The notes under the pieces are model-generated. The model searched no databases, was not told where the DNA came from, and worked only from the letters and a program-made list of their open reading frames with translations. Positions 1 to 5,710 of a DNA stretch of 33,719 nucleotides are shown one piece after another. The position numbers and the translations under genes were made by a program. Numbering within the stretch: position 1 is the first letter of the stretch; each line of letters begins with the position of its first letter. This DNA is from a virus, in IMG/VR virus record IMGVR_UViG_3300035670_000789, positions 1 to 33,719 of that record; one strand, 5' to 3'.

Positions 1-16
1 TGTAAGCGCGATTACA
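1..16. promoter_or_regulatory. Small dyad TGTAA-N6-TTACA, possible operator
   Basis: TGTAAGCGCGATTACA has 5-bp perfect arms around six bases, and outer bases ATTG/CAAT give partial further symmetry. It lies 94 bases upstream of the -35 box of the first early promoter and is also present at 33466-33481. A regulator such as the XRE protein of gene 5 or the RHH protein of gene 4 could bind it; this is inference. Confidence 0.35.
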
Positions 17-109
17 CAATCATCGAGCCTAGCCGCACACAGAAATCGAGCCCGCGCAAAAGAAATTCGCAAACCCCCTAAAAATGGGGCATTTTCGCTC
101 ATATCAGGC

Positions 110-138
110 TTGACTACGCGGCGATATTATGGCATACT
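110..138 (+). promoter_or_regulatory. Early promoter for genes 1-4, sigma-70 type
   Basis: TTGACT (110-115), a 17-base spacer, then CATACT (133-138). The expected RNA start is near 145, giving a leader of about 60 bases before gene 1. The leader can fold into two hairpins: 154-168 (CGGGC/GCCCG) and 178-191 (GCGGC/GCCGC with a GAGA loop). The same promoter recurs in the right terminal repeat. Confidence 0.65.
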
Positions 139-177
139 CTAGATAGTAAGCGGCGGGCATGGAGCCCGGCGCGAGAC

Positions 178-197
178 GCGGCGAGAGCCGCATGGAG
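178..197 (+). promoter_or_regulatory. GNRA stem-loop abutting ribosome site of gene 1
   Basis: GCGGC (178-182), loop GAGA, GCCGC (187-191), then AT and GGAG (194-197), 8 bases before the ATG at 206. This is the first of six closely similar stem-plus-Shine-Dalgarno modules in the genome (see also 588, 913, 8758, 8985, 20795). Confidence 0.6.
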
Positions 198-205
198 ATT
201 GAGAG

Positions 206-586
206 ATGACGGACGCATTGAGCGAGTACGTTGACGAGTGTAAGGCGCAGATCGCGAACCTGGCCGAGAACTGCAGCTGTGGGGAGTTTTTGACGGCGGC
301 GGGAAGCGCGCTGATCGGCGCCGAGGAAACGGCTATCGACGTCGCGCGCCGGTGCTACCGGCCAGGTATGACGGTTGATGACCTGCGAGACCTGCGCCGA
401 ATCCATCCGTCAACGGTCGGGGCCGACGACTATGCGCAGGATCGCATCCCCTACGCCGGCAGCGGACGCGAGCCGGGAGAGTTCTTCGAGGAACTTCTAG
501 GGGAGTGGCGGCTGACCGGCCATTACGGAAGCGCTGCACATCTTTGGTGGCGGCGGCAATTGGTCGAAACGGTTCTGGTCGGGTAA
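206..586 (+). CDS. Gene 1: small acidic early protein, function unknown
   Basis: A 126-residue protein with no family that I recognise. It is net acidic, has a cysteine-containing stretch near residues 24-26 (CSC) and a tryptophan pair near the C-terminus. The start follows a clear GGAG and stem-loop. It is the first gene after the early promoter, a position where phages often encode proteins that redirect or inhibit host functions; that role is inference from position only. The first 49 bases are duplicated at the right end of the window. The long reading frame on the opposite strand here is a composition shadow. Confidence 0.75.
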   Translation: MTDALSEYVDECKAQIANLAENCSCGEFLTAAGSALIGAEETAIDVARRCYRPGMTVDDLRDLRRIHPSTVGADDYAQDRIPYAGSGREPGEFFEELLGEWRLTGHYGSAAHLWWRRQLVETVLVG

Positions 587-587
587 C

Positions 588-607
588 GCGGCGCGAGCCG
601 CAAGGAG
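588..607 (+). promoter_or_regulatory. GNRA stem-loop abutting ribosome site of gene 2
   Basis: GCGGC (588-592), loop GCGA, GCCGC (597-601), then AAGGAG (602-607), 8 bases before the ATG at 616. The stem begins one base after the stop codon of gene 1 (584-586), so it occupies nearly the whole intergenic gap. Confidence 0.65.
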
Positions 608-615
608 AACGAGAG

Positions 616-912
616 ATGATCACACTGAGCGAGATGGTGGGACGGTTCGGGGACCTGCTGCGTAGCGCAGAGGTTGACGGCCTGGAGTGGACGGCGGAAT
701 ACCAGACCGACGGTGTCCATTGCCGGTTCGCCGCGGTGGACGAGGATCGCGGGCGCGCCTATCTGCTGACGGTGGACCGGGCGGACCTGTCGGCCCGGCT
801 CTGGAGCACGGACGTCGAGGCGCTCTGGGATCTCGACGTGGACCTGTGCGAGAGCGACGGGATTTTCCGGGCTCTGGACCAGGTGCATATGATCGAGGTG
901 GCGGCAAGCTAA
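616..912 (+). CDS. Gene 2: small acidic early protein, function unknown
   Basis: A 98-residue protein, strongly acidic (about 21 Asp/Glu against 8 Arg and no Lys), with one Cys in each half. The ATG at 616 is chosen because AAGGAG precedes it by 8 bases; an upstream in-frame ATG at 505 would lie inside gene 1 without such a site. No recognisable family. Acidic early proteins of this size include DNA mimics and inhibitors of host enzymes in other phages, so that is one possibility, but no motif proves it. Confidence 0.75.
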   Translation: MITLSEMVGRFGDLLRSAEVDGLEWTAEYQTDGVHCRFAAVDEDRGRAYLLTVDRADLSARLWSTDVEALWDLDVDLCESDGIFRALDQVHMIEVAAS

Positions 913-932
913 GCGGCGCGAGCCGCAGGGAG
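913..932 (+). promoter_or_regulatory. GNRA stem-loop abutting ribosome site of gene 3
   Basis: GCGGC (913-917), loop GCGA, GCCGC (922-926), then AGGGAG (927-932), 7 bases before the ATG at 940. The stem starts on the base after the gene 2 stop codon. Confidence 0.65.
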
Positions 933-939
933 AACGGAT

Positions 940-1194
940 ATGACGATCTATCAGATGAACCAAGACGGCATCGGCCAGCTACAGGCGGAGCTTGCGGCGG
1001 TCGGCGGCGACCGGCTTGGCGAACACGTCGAGGGCTGGATCGAGAACGCAGTGACAGCCTGGACTGACCATGTCGAGCGGGGCCAGGCCCCGAACTTCGA
1101 GGTTGACGGCTACTATGCACTGAGCGGACATCCGGAACATATCACCGTCGAGGCCGATTGGTTCGACGCGGTCGAAGTGGACGGTGGCGAGTAA
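940..1194 (+). CDS. Gene 3: small very acidic early protein, function unknown
   Basis: An 84-residue protein with about 17 Asp/Glu and only two Arg, giving a net charge near -15. The C-terminal half is rich in aromatic and acidic residues (WFDAVEVDGG). No family recognised. It is co-transcribed with genes 1, 2 and 4 and preceded by the same stem-loop and ribosome site. After its stop, the sequence GCGGCGC at 1195-1201 looks like a left stem arm without its partner, so gene 4 lacks the full stem-loop. Confidence 0.75.
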   Translation: MTIYQMNQDGIGQLQAELAAVGGDRLGEHVEGWIENAVTAWTDHVERGQAPNFEVDGYYALSGHPEHITVEADWFDAVEVDGGE

Positions 1195-1219
1195 GCGGCG
1201 CAAAATACGAGGACGCGAC

Positions 1220-1630
1220 ATGAAAAAACAAACATCCCCAATCCAAATCCGCCCCGACGCAGAGCTTGCGGCCGCCGTGGACCGGCGCAGGCGCCCGGGC
1301 GAGTCCCGCAACGCGGTAGCGAAACGCATGCTCCAGCGCTACCACGTTCTGACCGACCTGCTGCGCGCGGAGGCGCGGGCGGAGTTCTCCCGCGCCGAAT
1401 CCGAGCAAATCATGCAGGCGCTCATGGAGTCGCGAGACCAGCTCCCCGCCGGCCTAGAGAACATGCTCTGGGCGCTCATATCGGGCCGCGTATGCGGCAA
1501 CGTTGCGGTGCGCCTGAGCAACGGCCTAGTCGCCCAGGGCTTCGCCGACGCGCTTGACCAGTTCCGGGCGGCCCAGTCCGACGAGGATCGGGACGCGATC
1601 CTCGATTCGCTTGGCGGACCAGCGGAATAA
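1220..1630 (+). CDS. Gene 4: ribbon-helix-helix-like DNA-binding protein
   Basis: A 136-residue protein. Residues 5-45 fit a ribbon-helix-helix (Arc/CopG/MetJ-like) fold: a short strand (SPIQIRPD), a first helix around ELAAAVDRR and a second around SRNAVAKRMLQRY. The rest is helical, with no recognised domain. The ATG at 1220 is chosen over an upstream in-frame ATG at 1184 because CGAGGA precedes it and 1184 lies inside gene 3. It is the last gene before the second promoter and probably represses early transcription; that role is inferred from fold and place. Confidence 0.55.
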   Translation: MKKQTSPIQIRPDAELAAAVDRRRRPGESRNAVAKRMLQRYHVLTDLLRAEARAEFSRAESEQIMQALMESRDQLPAGLENMLWALISGRVCGNVAVRLSNGLVAQGFADALDQFRAAQSDEDRDAILDSLGGPAE

Positions 1631-1633
1631 GGC

Positions 1634-1662
1634 TTGACAAACCGGCTGTGTTGTGCTATCAT
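1634..1662 (+). promoter_or_regulatory. Promoter for the regulator gene 5 and downstream genes
   Basis: TTGACA (1634-1639), 17-base spacer, TATCAT (1657-1662): the best sigma-70 match in the window. It starts three bases after the gene 4 stop. The RNA start is expected near 1669. The leader contains CCGC-GCGA-GCGG (1675-1686), a 4-bp stem with a GNRA loop just before the ribosome site. ATCCGGACA at 1661-1669 covers the predicted start and matches 9 of 10 bases of the palindrome repeated in gene 12. Confidence 0.8.
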
Positions 1663-1702
1663 CCGGACAGACGTCCGCGCGAGCGGCGGAAAGGAGTATC
1701 AA

Positions 1703-1912
1703 GTGAAACAGGCAATTGGGACCGTCGGAAGCCGCGTCCGCGGGTGGCGGTGCGAGCGCGGGCTGAACCAGCGCGAGTTCGCCGAGCAATGCGGTGTCTC
1801 GCGGTATACCGTCGCGACGATCGAGCGAGGCAAGGCGGCCGGACCGGATACGCTCAAGGCGATTGCCCGCGTGATGGGCACGAGCGTAGAGAGCCTGGGC
1901 TGCCAAAACTGA
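1703..1912 (+). CDS. Gene 5: XRE-family helix-turn-helix regulator
   Basis: A 69-residue Cro/CI-like DNA-binding protein that is essentially only the HTH domain. LNQREFAEQCGVSRYTVATI is the classical helix-turn-helix, followed by ERGKAAGPDTLKAIARVMG as the fourth and fifth helices. The GTG at 1703 is chosen because AAGGAG lies 8 bases upstream and the promoter at 1634-1662 excludes earlier starts. It has its own strong promoter and heads the operon with genes 6-8 and the recombination genes. With no divergent partner it is more likely an early-transcription switch than a lysogeny repressor. Confidence 0.85.
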   Translation: MKQAIGTVGSRVRGWRCERGLNQREFAEQCGVSRYTVATIERGKAAGPDTLKAIARVMGTSVESLGCQN

Positions 1913-1937
1913 GGCGAAACACACAGGAGATCAACGA

Positions 1938-2162
1938 GTGAAACACGGAATCAGAACCAGTTATGCCTACGGAAAATGGGTCGGAGAGTCGGTCATCGGC
2001 GGACGCATCGTCTGGACGGGGCCCCAGCGCGAAAGCCGGGCGGACGCGCAACGCGACGTGGTCGAGTTCGACCGGGACGCGCAGAGGAAAGAGGAGTTTG
2101 TTGAGCGCCTGGCGCTGTCGGCGGCGAACGACCAGCTCGCCAGGGCGCGGGCCAGGGCGTAA
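1938..2162 (+). CDS. Gene 6: small charged protein, unknown
   Basis: A 74-residue protein starting with GTG, preceded by AGGAGA at 1925-1930. The first 30 residues read like a small beta sheet (SYAYGKWVGESVIGGRIVW) and the rest is a charged helix (RADAQRDVVEFDRDAQRKEEF). No family recognised. It lies 25 bases after gene 5 and is probably co-transcribed with it. Confidence 0.65.
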   Translation: MKHGIRTSYAYGKWVGESVIGGRIVWTGPQRESRADAQRDVVEFDRDAQRKEEFVERLALSAANDQLARARARA

Positions 2163-2169
2163 AAGGAGA

Positions 2170-2195
2170 GCCCCGCCGCGGCGAAACGGCGGGGC
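2170..2195 (+). terminator. Strong GC hairpin between genes 6 and 7
   Basis: GCCCCGCCG (2170-2178) pairs perfectly with CGGCGGGGC (2187-2195) around the 8-base loop CGGCGAAA. No U-tract follows, so it may act as an attenuator, an RNA-stability element or a processing site rather than a full intrinsic terminator. Confidence 0.5.
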
Positions 2196-2244
2196 CAAGA
2201 CGAAACATCGACGGAATCAGAACCAAAACCGAAAGGATCTTACC

Positions 2245-2460
2245 ATGCCACTCACCATCGAAGCAACCCTGACCGAGGCGCGCGACAGTCTGCGGCGCCT
2301 GGTCAAGCTGGGCTACACGGCCCACGGAATCCGCCACCTGCTTCACGAGCGAATCGACACCGACTGCGACCTGCACAGCTTCGCCGAGAGCGTCGAGCGC
2401 GACGGCTACATCGCGGGCTATCTGCAGGCGGCGCTTGACATGCACGCCATCGGCGAGTAG
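2245..2460 (+). CDS. Gene 7: small helical protein, unknown
   Basis: A 71-residue, mostly helical protein (EARDSLRRLVKLGYTAHGIRH and similar). No family recognised. The ATG at 2245 follows GAAAGGAT at 2231-2238. A longer reading of the same frame would run through gene 6 in another frame and through the hairpin at 2170-2195, so it is not used. Confidence 0.6.
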   Translation: MPLTIEATLTEARDSLRRLVKLGYTAHGIRHLLHERIDTDCDLHSFAESVERDGYIAGYLQAALDMHAIGE

Positions 2461-2465
2461 CGGCG

Positions 2466-2588
2466 ATGGACATCCACATTGCACTTGATCGGTTGCGCTA
2501 CCTGTTGGCGCAGCCGGAGGAAACCGAGGACGAGGAACCGGACCCGCGGGATAGCGACCGCTGGGCCTTTGAAGCGGAGGAAGCATGA
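2466..2588 (+). CDS. Gene 8: very small acidic protein, unknown
   Basis: A 40-codon reading frame filling the gap between gene 7 (stop 2458-2460) and gene 9. It has no strong ribosome site but lies five bases after a stop, so translational reinitiation would suffice. Its stop overlaps the gene 9 start as ATGA (2585-2588), the same junction used by most genes here, which supports it. The C-terminal two thirds is almost all acidic (EETEDEEPDPRDSD). It also carries the ribosome site for gene 9 (GGAGG near its end). Confidence 0.55.
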   Translation: MDIHIALDRLRYLLAQPEETEDEEPDPRDSDRWAFEAEEA

Positions 2589-3361
2589 CGGAACAATCGA
2601 CAAACAACCTTGGCGTCTGGAAACAGTTCGCGGACCCGCCTGAGTGGGCGCTCGGAAAACCCCTGCCCGAGGGCGGCGGGACGCCGGTCAAGGCGCTCTG
2701 GATGATTCGGTGCGCAACGGAACTCTGGGGCCGCGCGGGTTCCGGTTGGGGCTGGGAGGCTGGCCCGGCGCAGTTTGACGAGCAGTCCGGATTCTGCCGG
2801 GTGCTAGCTCGGGTCTGGGTCGAGTCCAGAGACCAGGCCATTGAAGAGGAAGCGCAGTGGCCCATCTGGCAGAAGTCGAAATACGCGAAGGCGGGCGAGA
2901 CGCCGTATTCGCACCCGGTCATCAATGGATGGAAGCGAGACGAAAACGCGGCGATGAAATGCCGGACGCACGCTATCAGCAAGGCGCTAAGCCGGTTCGG
3001 CATCGCGAGCACGATCTACATGGGATACGACGACCGGTGGGAACAGGACCGCGACCAGGACGGCGGCGGCAACGGCGCGGCGAAACCCGCCGCGTCGGCC
3101 GGCAACGGCGGCAACGGAAAGACGAAGCCTGCCGCCAACCCCGACGCCGCAGAGCGGAGCCGCCTGCAGAGCGTCATCCGCGCGGCGCAGGCGAACCTGA
3201 ACCTGAGCAACGAGGAGATGCGCCAGTTCAGCGCCGAGGTGTTGGGCGGCGCGAGCACGAAAACCATGGCGCTCGATGCACTCGCCCGCGTGCCGGTGCA
3301 GCTCCGGGACTGGGCGGAACAACGCGAACCGGCGGCGGCCGGGACGGAGGCGCCGTTCTGA
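2585..3361 (+). CDS. Gene 9: Rad52/ERF-like single-strand annealing protein (probable)
   Basis: A 258-residue protein. Residues about 20-150 contain a globular part ending in AMKCRTHAISKALSRFGIAS followed by an acidic turn, a pattern like the helical KAL-x2-x-G stretch of Rad52/ERF-type phage annealing proteins. A Gly/Ala/Asn-rich linker (about residues 159-185) joins it to a small helical C-terminal domain of the kind often seen in annealing proteins. It lies directly before an SbcC-like ATPase and SSB, the expected partners. The assignment rests on motif resemblance and context; it could instead be an unrelated DNA-metabolism protein. Confidence 0.5.
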   Translation: MTEQSTNNLGVWKQFADPPEWALGKPLPEGGGTPVKALWMIRCATELWGRAGSGWGWEAGPAQFDEQSGFCRVLARVWVESRDQAIEEEAQWPIWQKSKYAKAGETPYSHPVINGWKRDENAAMKCRTHAISKALSRFGIASTIYMGYDDRWEQDRDQDGGGNGAAKPAASAGNGGNGKTKPAANPDAAERSRLQSVIRAAQANLNLSNEEMRQFSAEVLGGASTKTMALDALARVPVQLRDWAEQREPAAAGTEAPF

Positions 3362-5196
3362 TGCGACTACACTCAATCCAAATCCGCAACGTGCGGTGCG
3401 TCGATGATGAGCTCATCGACGTTAGCGGCCGGAGTCTATTTCTGCTCGGCCACAACGGCACGGGCAAATCGACGGTGCTCGAATGCGTCCGGCTGGCCCT
3501 GTTTGGCCGGTGCGCCTGGACCGACGCCCGCGGCAAAGTCCCGCACCCCGACCGGGTCCACGGGCAACAGGGCGAGTGGTCCGAGGTGTTTACCGAGTGG
3601 CGGCGCGGCAACGACAACCTTCGCGGCGAGGCCCGCATCGAGGGCGGCAAAGTCAAGTGGTCCATGGTAGACCTTGGCACGGGCGAAATCTGGGAGTCCC
3701 CGGCAAAGTTCTGGGGCGACAACATGGAACGCGCCTACATGGCGGCGACGCTCACGGGGTCCAGTCTTGGGCTACTGTCCGGGCTGCTGTGCGAACAGAG
3801 CGAGACTCTGTTCGGGCTCGACGCGGTCGAACGGGAATGGCCCGGGGTGCGCGGGCTTGCGGACCGGGCCCAGTCCCTCGGGTTCATCATGGACCGGCTG
3901 CAAGACCGCCAGGGCTGGGAACGCCTGGGCCTGACAGCGTACAACCGGCGGCGCGATGTCAAGAAGGAAGCGAAGGCAAACGCCGCGGTCCTCGGGGACT
4001 ACGGCGACTTCGCGGGCAGCATCGAGGCGGCGGAACAGGCGGAGCAGGCGGCGCGCGCGAAGGTAGACGAACAGCGCCGGGTTGTCTCGGGGCTCAATCA
4101 GGCGCTCGGCGAACTGCGGGCACACGAAGGCGAGCCCAGCCCGGGCGAGCTGCGCGACCGGCTAACCGAAGCAGAGGCGGCGCTCGAAAGCGCCATCGCC
4201 GAGGCGAACGCCGCGGAGTGCGCGCGACAGGAGGCGGAGTCCGAGCTGGCGGACGCGAAGGCGAAGGCGGCGGCGGCGGCGGCGGACGCGGCCCGCGAGC
4301 GGAAACAACTCGACGCCCTGAGCGCCGACTGCCCCGAGTGCCCGACCTGCGGCCGGGCTTGGTCGAAGGCGGCCCGCGAGAAGCTCCTGAACGCAACGAC
4401 CGCGTCGGTCGGAATCTTGAACGTTGCCGAGCAGCAGGCCCGCGAGCTCCTGGAGTATTGCGCGGACCAAGTGCGGGCGGCGGCCGGGGACAGCAGCGAA
4501 TCCGAGCGCGCGGCGGCGGCGGCGCACGCGGCGGTGGTCGAGCTGCGCAAAGCGCTGGAACGGGCGACCGCGCCAGAGGTCCGGCACGGCGAAGGCGAAG
4601 CGCTAATCGCGGACCTGGAACGCGCCGAAGCGGAGCTCGGGCGGCTGGATGCCGCCTGCCGGGCGGCCCATGACCGCGTGACCCGCTGGGCGGAATGCGG
4701 CCGGCTGCGCGCGGCGATTGACGAGGCTCGGCGCATCGAGGCAGAACTCGACGCACTGGTAGACGCCTTCTACCACGGTCAGATTCTCGACAAGGTCGCG
4801 GCGCACGCCGAGACCCCGGCGCTGGTGCGGTTGGCCAACGAGGCGCTACCCGACGGCTACGTCATTGAGGCGGCCGGACCGGCGCTCACACTGTGCGCCC
4901 CGGGCGGAACCCCTATCCCCGTCGAAGCGGCGAGCAGCGGCGAGCTGTGGCGCGTCGCGGCGGGGCTGGCCTACGCCCTGGCCCGCGAGACCGGCGCGCC
5001 GCTCATCATCGACAACGCCGACGCCTTGGACTACTCCGGGCGTCTTCACCTTCAGGAGATGCTCGGCGATGACTCGGTACAGACCATTGCCGCCGCGGCC
5101 TGGTCGAATCCGCAACCCTACAACCCTGACACCATGGCTGCCCGGTTCCCGGGCGTAACGGTCCGCTGGATGGAGAACCAAGCATGTCTGATCTGA
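3361..5196 (+). CDS. Gene 10: SbcC/Rad50-like SMC-type ATPase
   Basis: A 611-residue ATPase of the Rad50/SbcC/T4 gp46 type. The N-terminal Walker A is GHNGTGKST at residues 30-38. A long Ala/Glu/Arg-rich coiled coil spans about residues 200-500 and is broken by CPECPTC at 324-330, the zinc-hook CXXC. The C-terminal lobe has the ABC signature SSGE at 525-528 and Walker B LIID at 548-551. The ATG at 3361 shares a base with the gene 9 stop (TGATG); the open frame continues upstream but inside gene 9. The usual partner nuclease (SbcD/Mre11/gp47) is absent from the genome. It probably processes or tethers DNA ends during recombination-dependent replication. Confidence 0.85.
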   Translation: MRLHSIQIRNVRCVDDELIDVSGRSLFLLGHNGTGKSTVLECVRLALFGRCAWTDARGKVPHPDRVHGQQGEWSEVFTEWRRGNDNLRGEARIEGGKVKWSMVDLGTGEIWESPAKFWGDNMERAYMAATLTGSSLGLLSGLLCEQSETLFGLDAVEREWPGVRGLADRAQSLGFIMDRLQDRQGWERLGLTAYNRRRDVKKEAKANAAVLGDYGDFAGSIEAAEQAEQAARAKVDEQRRVVSGLNQALGELRAHEGEPSPGELRDRLTEAEAALESAIAEANAAECARQEAESELADAKAKAAAAAADAARERKQLDALSADCPECPTCGRAWSKAAREKLLNATTASVGILNVAEQQARELLEYCADQVRAAAGDSSESERAAAAAHAAVVELRKALERATAPEVRHGEGEALIADLERAEAELGRLDAACRAAHDRVTRWAECGRLRAAIDEARRIEAELDALVDAFYHGQILDKVAAHAETPALVRLANEALPDGYVIEAAGPALTLCAPGGTPIPVEAASSGELWRVAAGLAYALARETGAPLIIDNADALDYSGRLHLQEMLGDDSVQTIAAAAWSNPQPYNPDTMAARFPGVTVRWMENQACLI

Positions 5197-5615
5197 AGCT
5201 GCCGGAAATTAACGAGGTGCGCCTTGCCGGGCGCCTGACCCGGGACGCCGAACTGAAGTACTTGCCGAGCGGGACCGCCATCGCGGACTTCTCCGTGGCG
5301 GTGAGCAAACGGCGCAAAGGCGAGGACGGGAAATACACCGAGCAGGTCGCGTTTATCGACGTCGCGGCCTGGGGCAAGCTGGCGGAGTTCTGCGGCGCGC
5401 AGCTTCGGAAGGGCGCGGCGGTATACGTCGCGGGCGAGCTGCGTCAGGACTCGTGGGAGGACCGCGAGTCCGGCCAGAAGCGTAGCAAGACGAAGGTCAC
5501 GGCCAGCTCGGTGCAGACCCTCGAATGGCCGGACCGTGACGATAAACCGCGGCGCGAAACGGGCATCAGCGGCGGGCCCGCAACCGATGACGACGACGGC
5601 GACATGCCGTTTTAG
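5184..5615 (+). CDS. ssb: Gene 11: single-stranded DNA-binding protein
   Basis: A 143-residue SSB. The OB-fold (about residues 8-115) shows family landmarks: NEVRLAGRLTRDAELKYLPSG, then FSVAVSKRR, FIDVAAWGKLAE and GAAVYVAGELRQDSW. The C-terminal tail DDDDGDMPF (135-143) is the acidic peptide used to bind replication and repair partners. It overlaps gene 10 by 13 bases. It coats single-stranded DNA during phage replication and should cooperate with the annealing protein of gene 9. Confidence 0.95.
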   Translation: MSDLKLPEINEVRLAGRLTRDAELKYLPSGTAIADFSVAVSKRRKGEDGKYTEQVAFIDVAAWGKLAEFCGAQLRKGAAVYVAGELRQDSWEDRESGQKRSKTKVTASSVQTLEWPDRDDKPRRETGISGGPATDDDDGDMPF

Positions 5616-5626
5616 GGTTGGAACGC

Positions 5627-5694
5627 CCGGCCCAATGTGAGGGCCGGTTCCCGCCGGGCCGGTGTTGATAATCCCCAGGCCCGGCCCGGCGGGA
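5627..5694 (+). terminator. Two tandem GC hairpins between ssb and the initiator gene
   Basis: The 95-base gap after ssb holds a perfect 7-bp stem (5627-5633 with 5641-5647, 7-base loop). It is followed at once by a perfect 14-bp stem (5649-5662, TCCCGCCGGGCCGG, with 5681-5694) around an 18-base loop. No U-tract follows; the ribosome site AAAGGAAG of gene 12 comes next. They may attenuate transcription or separate the ssb and initiator messages. Confidence 0.6.
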
Positions 5695-5710
5695 GGTCAG
5701 AAAGGAAGTC

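Larger units (their letters stand above)
1..254. repeat. Terminal direct repeat, left copy
   Basis: This segment matches 33466-33719 at 253 of 254 bases; the only difference is T127 here against C33592 there. The repeat starts in the non-coding region and ends inside gene 1. It most simply reflects assembly of a circular or circularly permuted (headful) phage genome whose ends overlap. A true fixed terminal repeat is possible but less likely, because the boundary falls inside a coding sequence. Confidence 0.9.

Noticed and set aside
74-98. CCCC-TAAAAAT-GGGG followed by CATTTT as an intrinsic terminator upstream of the early promoter
   Set aside because: The stem is only 4 bp and the T-run is short. 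It could help to stop late read-through, but it is too weak to annotate.
159-209. A 16-codon leader peptide frame ending as ATGA on the gene 1 start
   Set aside because: The junction is suggestive, but no Shine-Dalgarno precedes it and its codons are formed by the stem-loop sequences. It may be worth testing but is not supported as a gene.
3483-4673. A 396-codon plus-strand frame inside gene 10
   Set aside because: It is an alternative frame of the SbcC-like ATPase, almost entirely Arg/Gly/Pro, without motifs.
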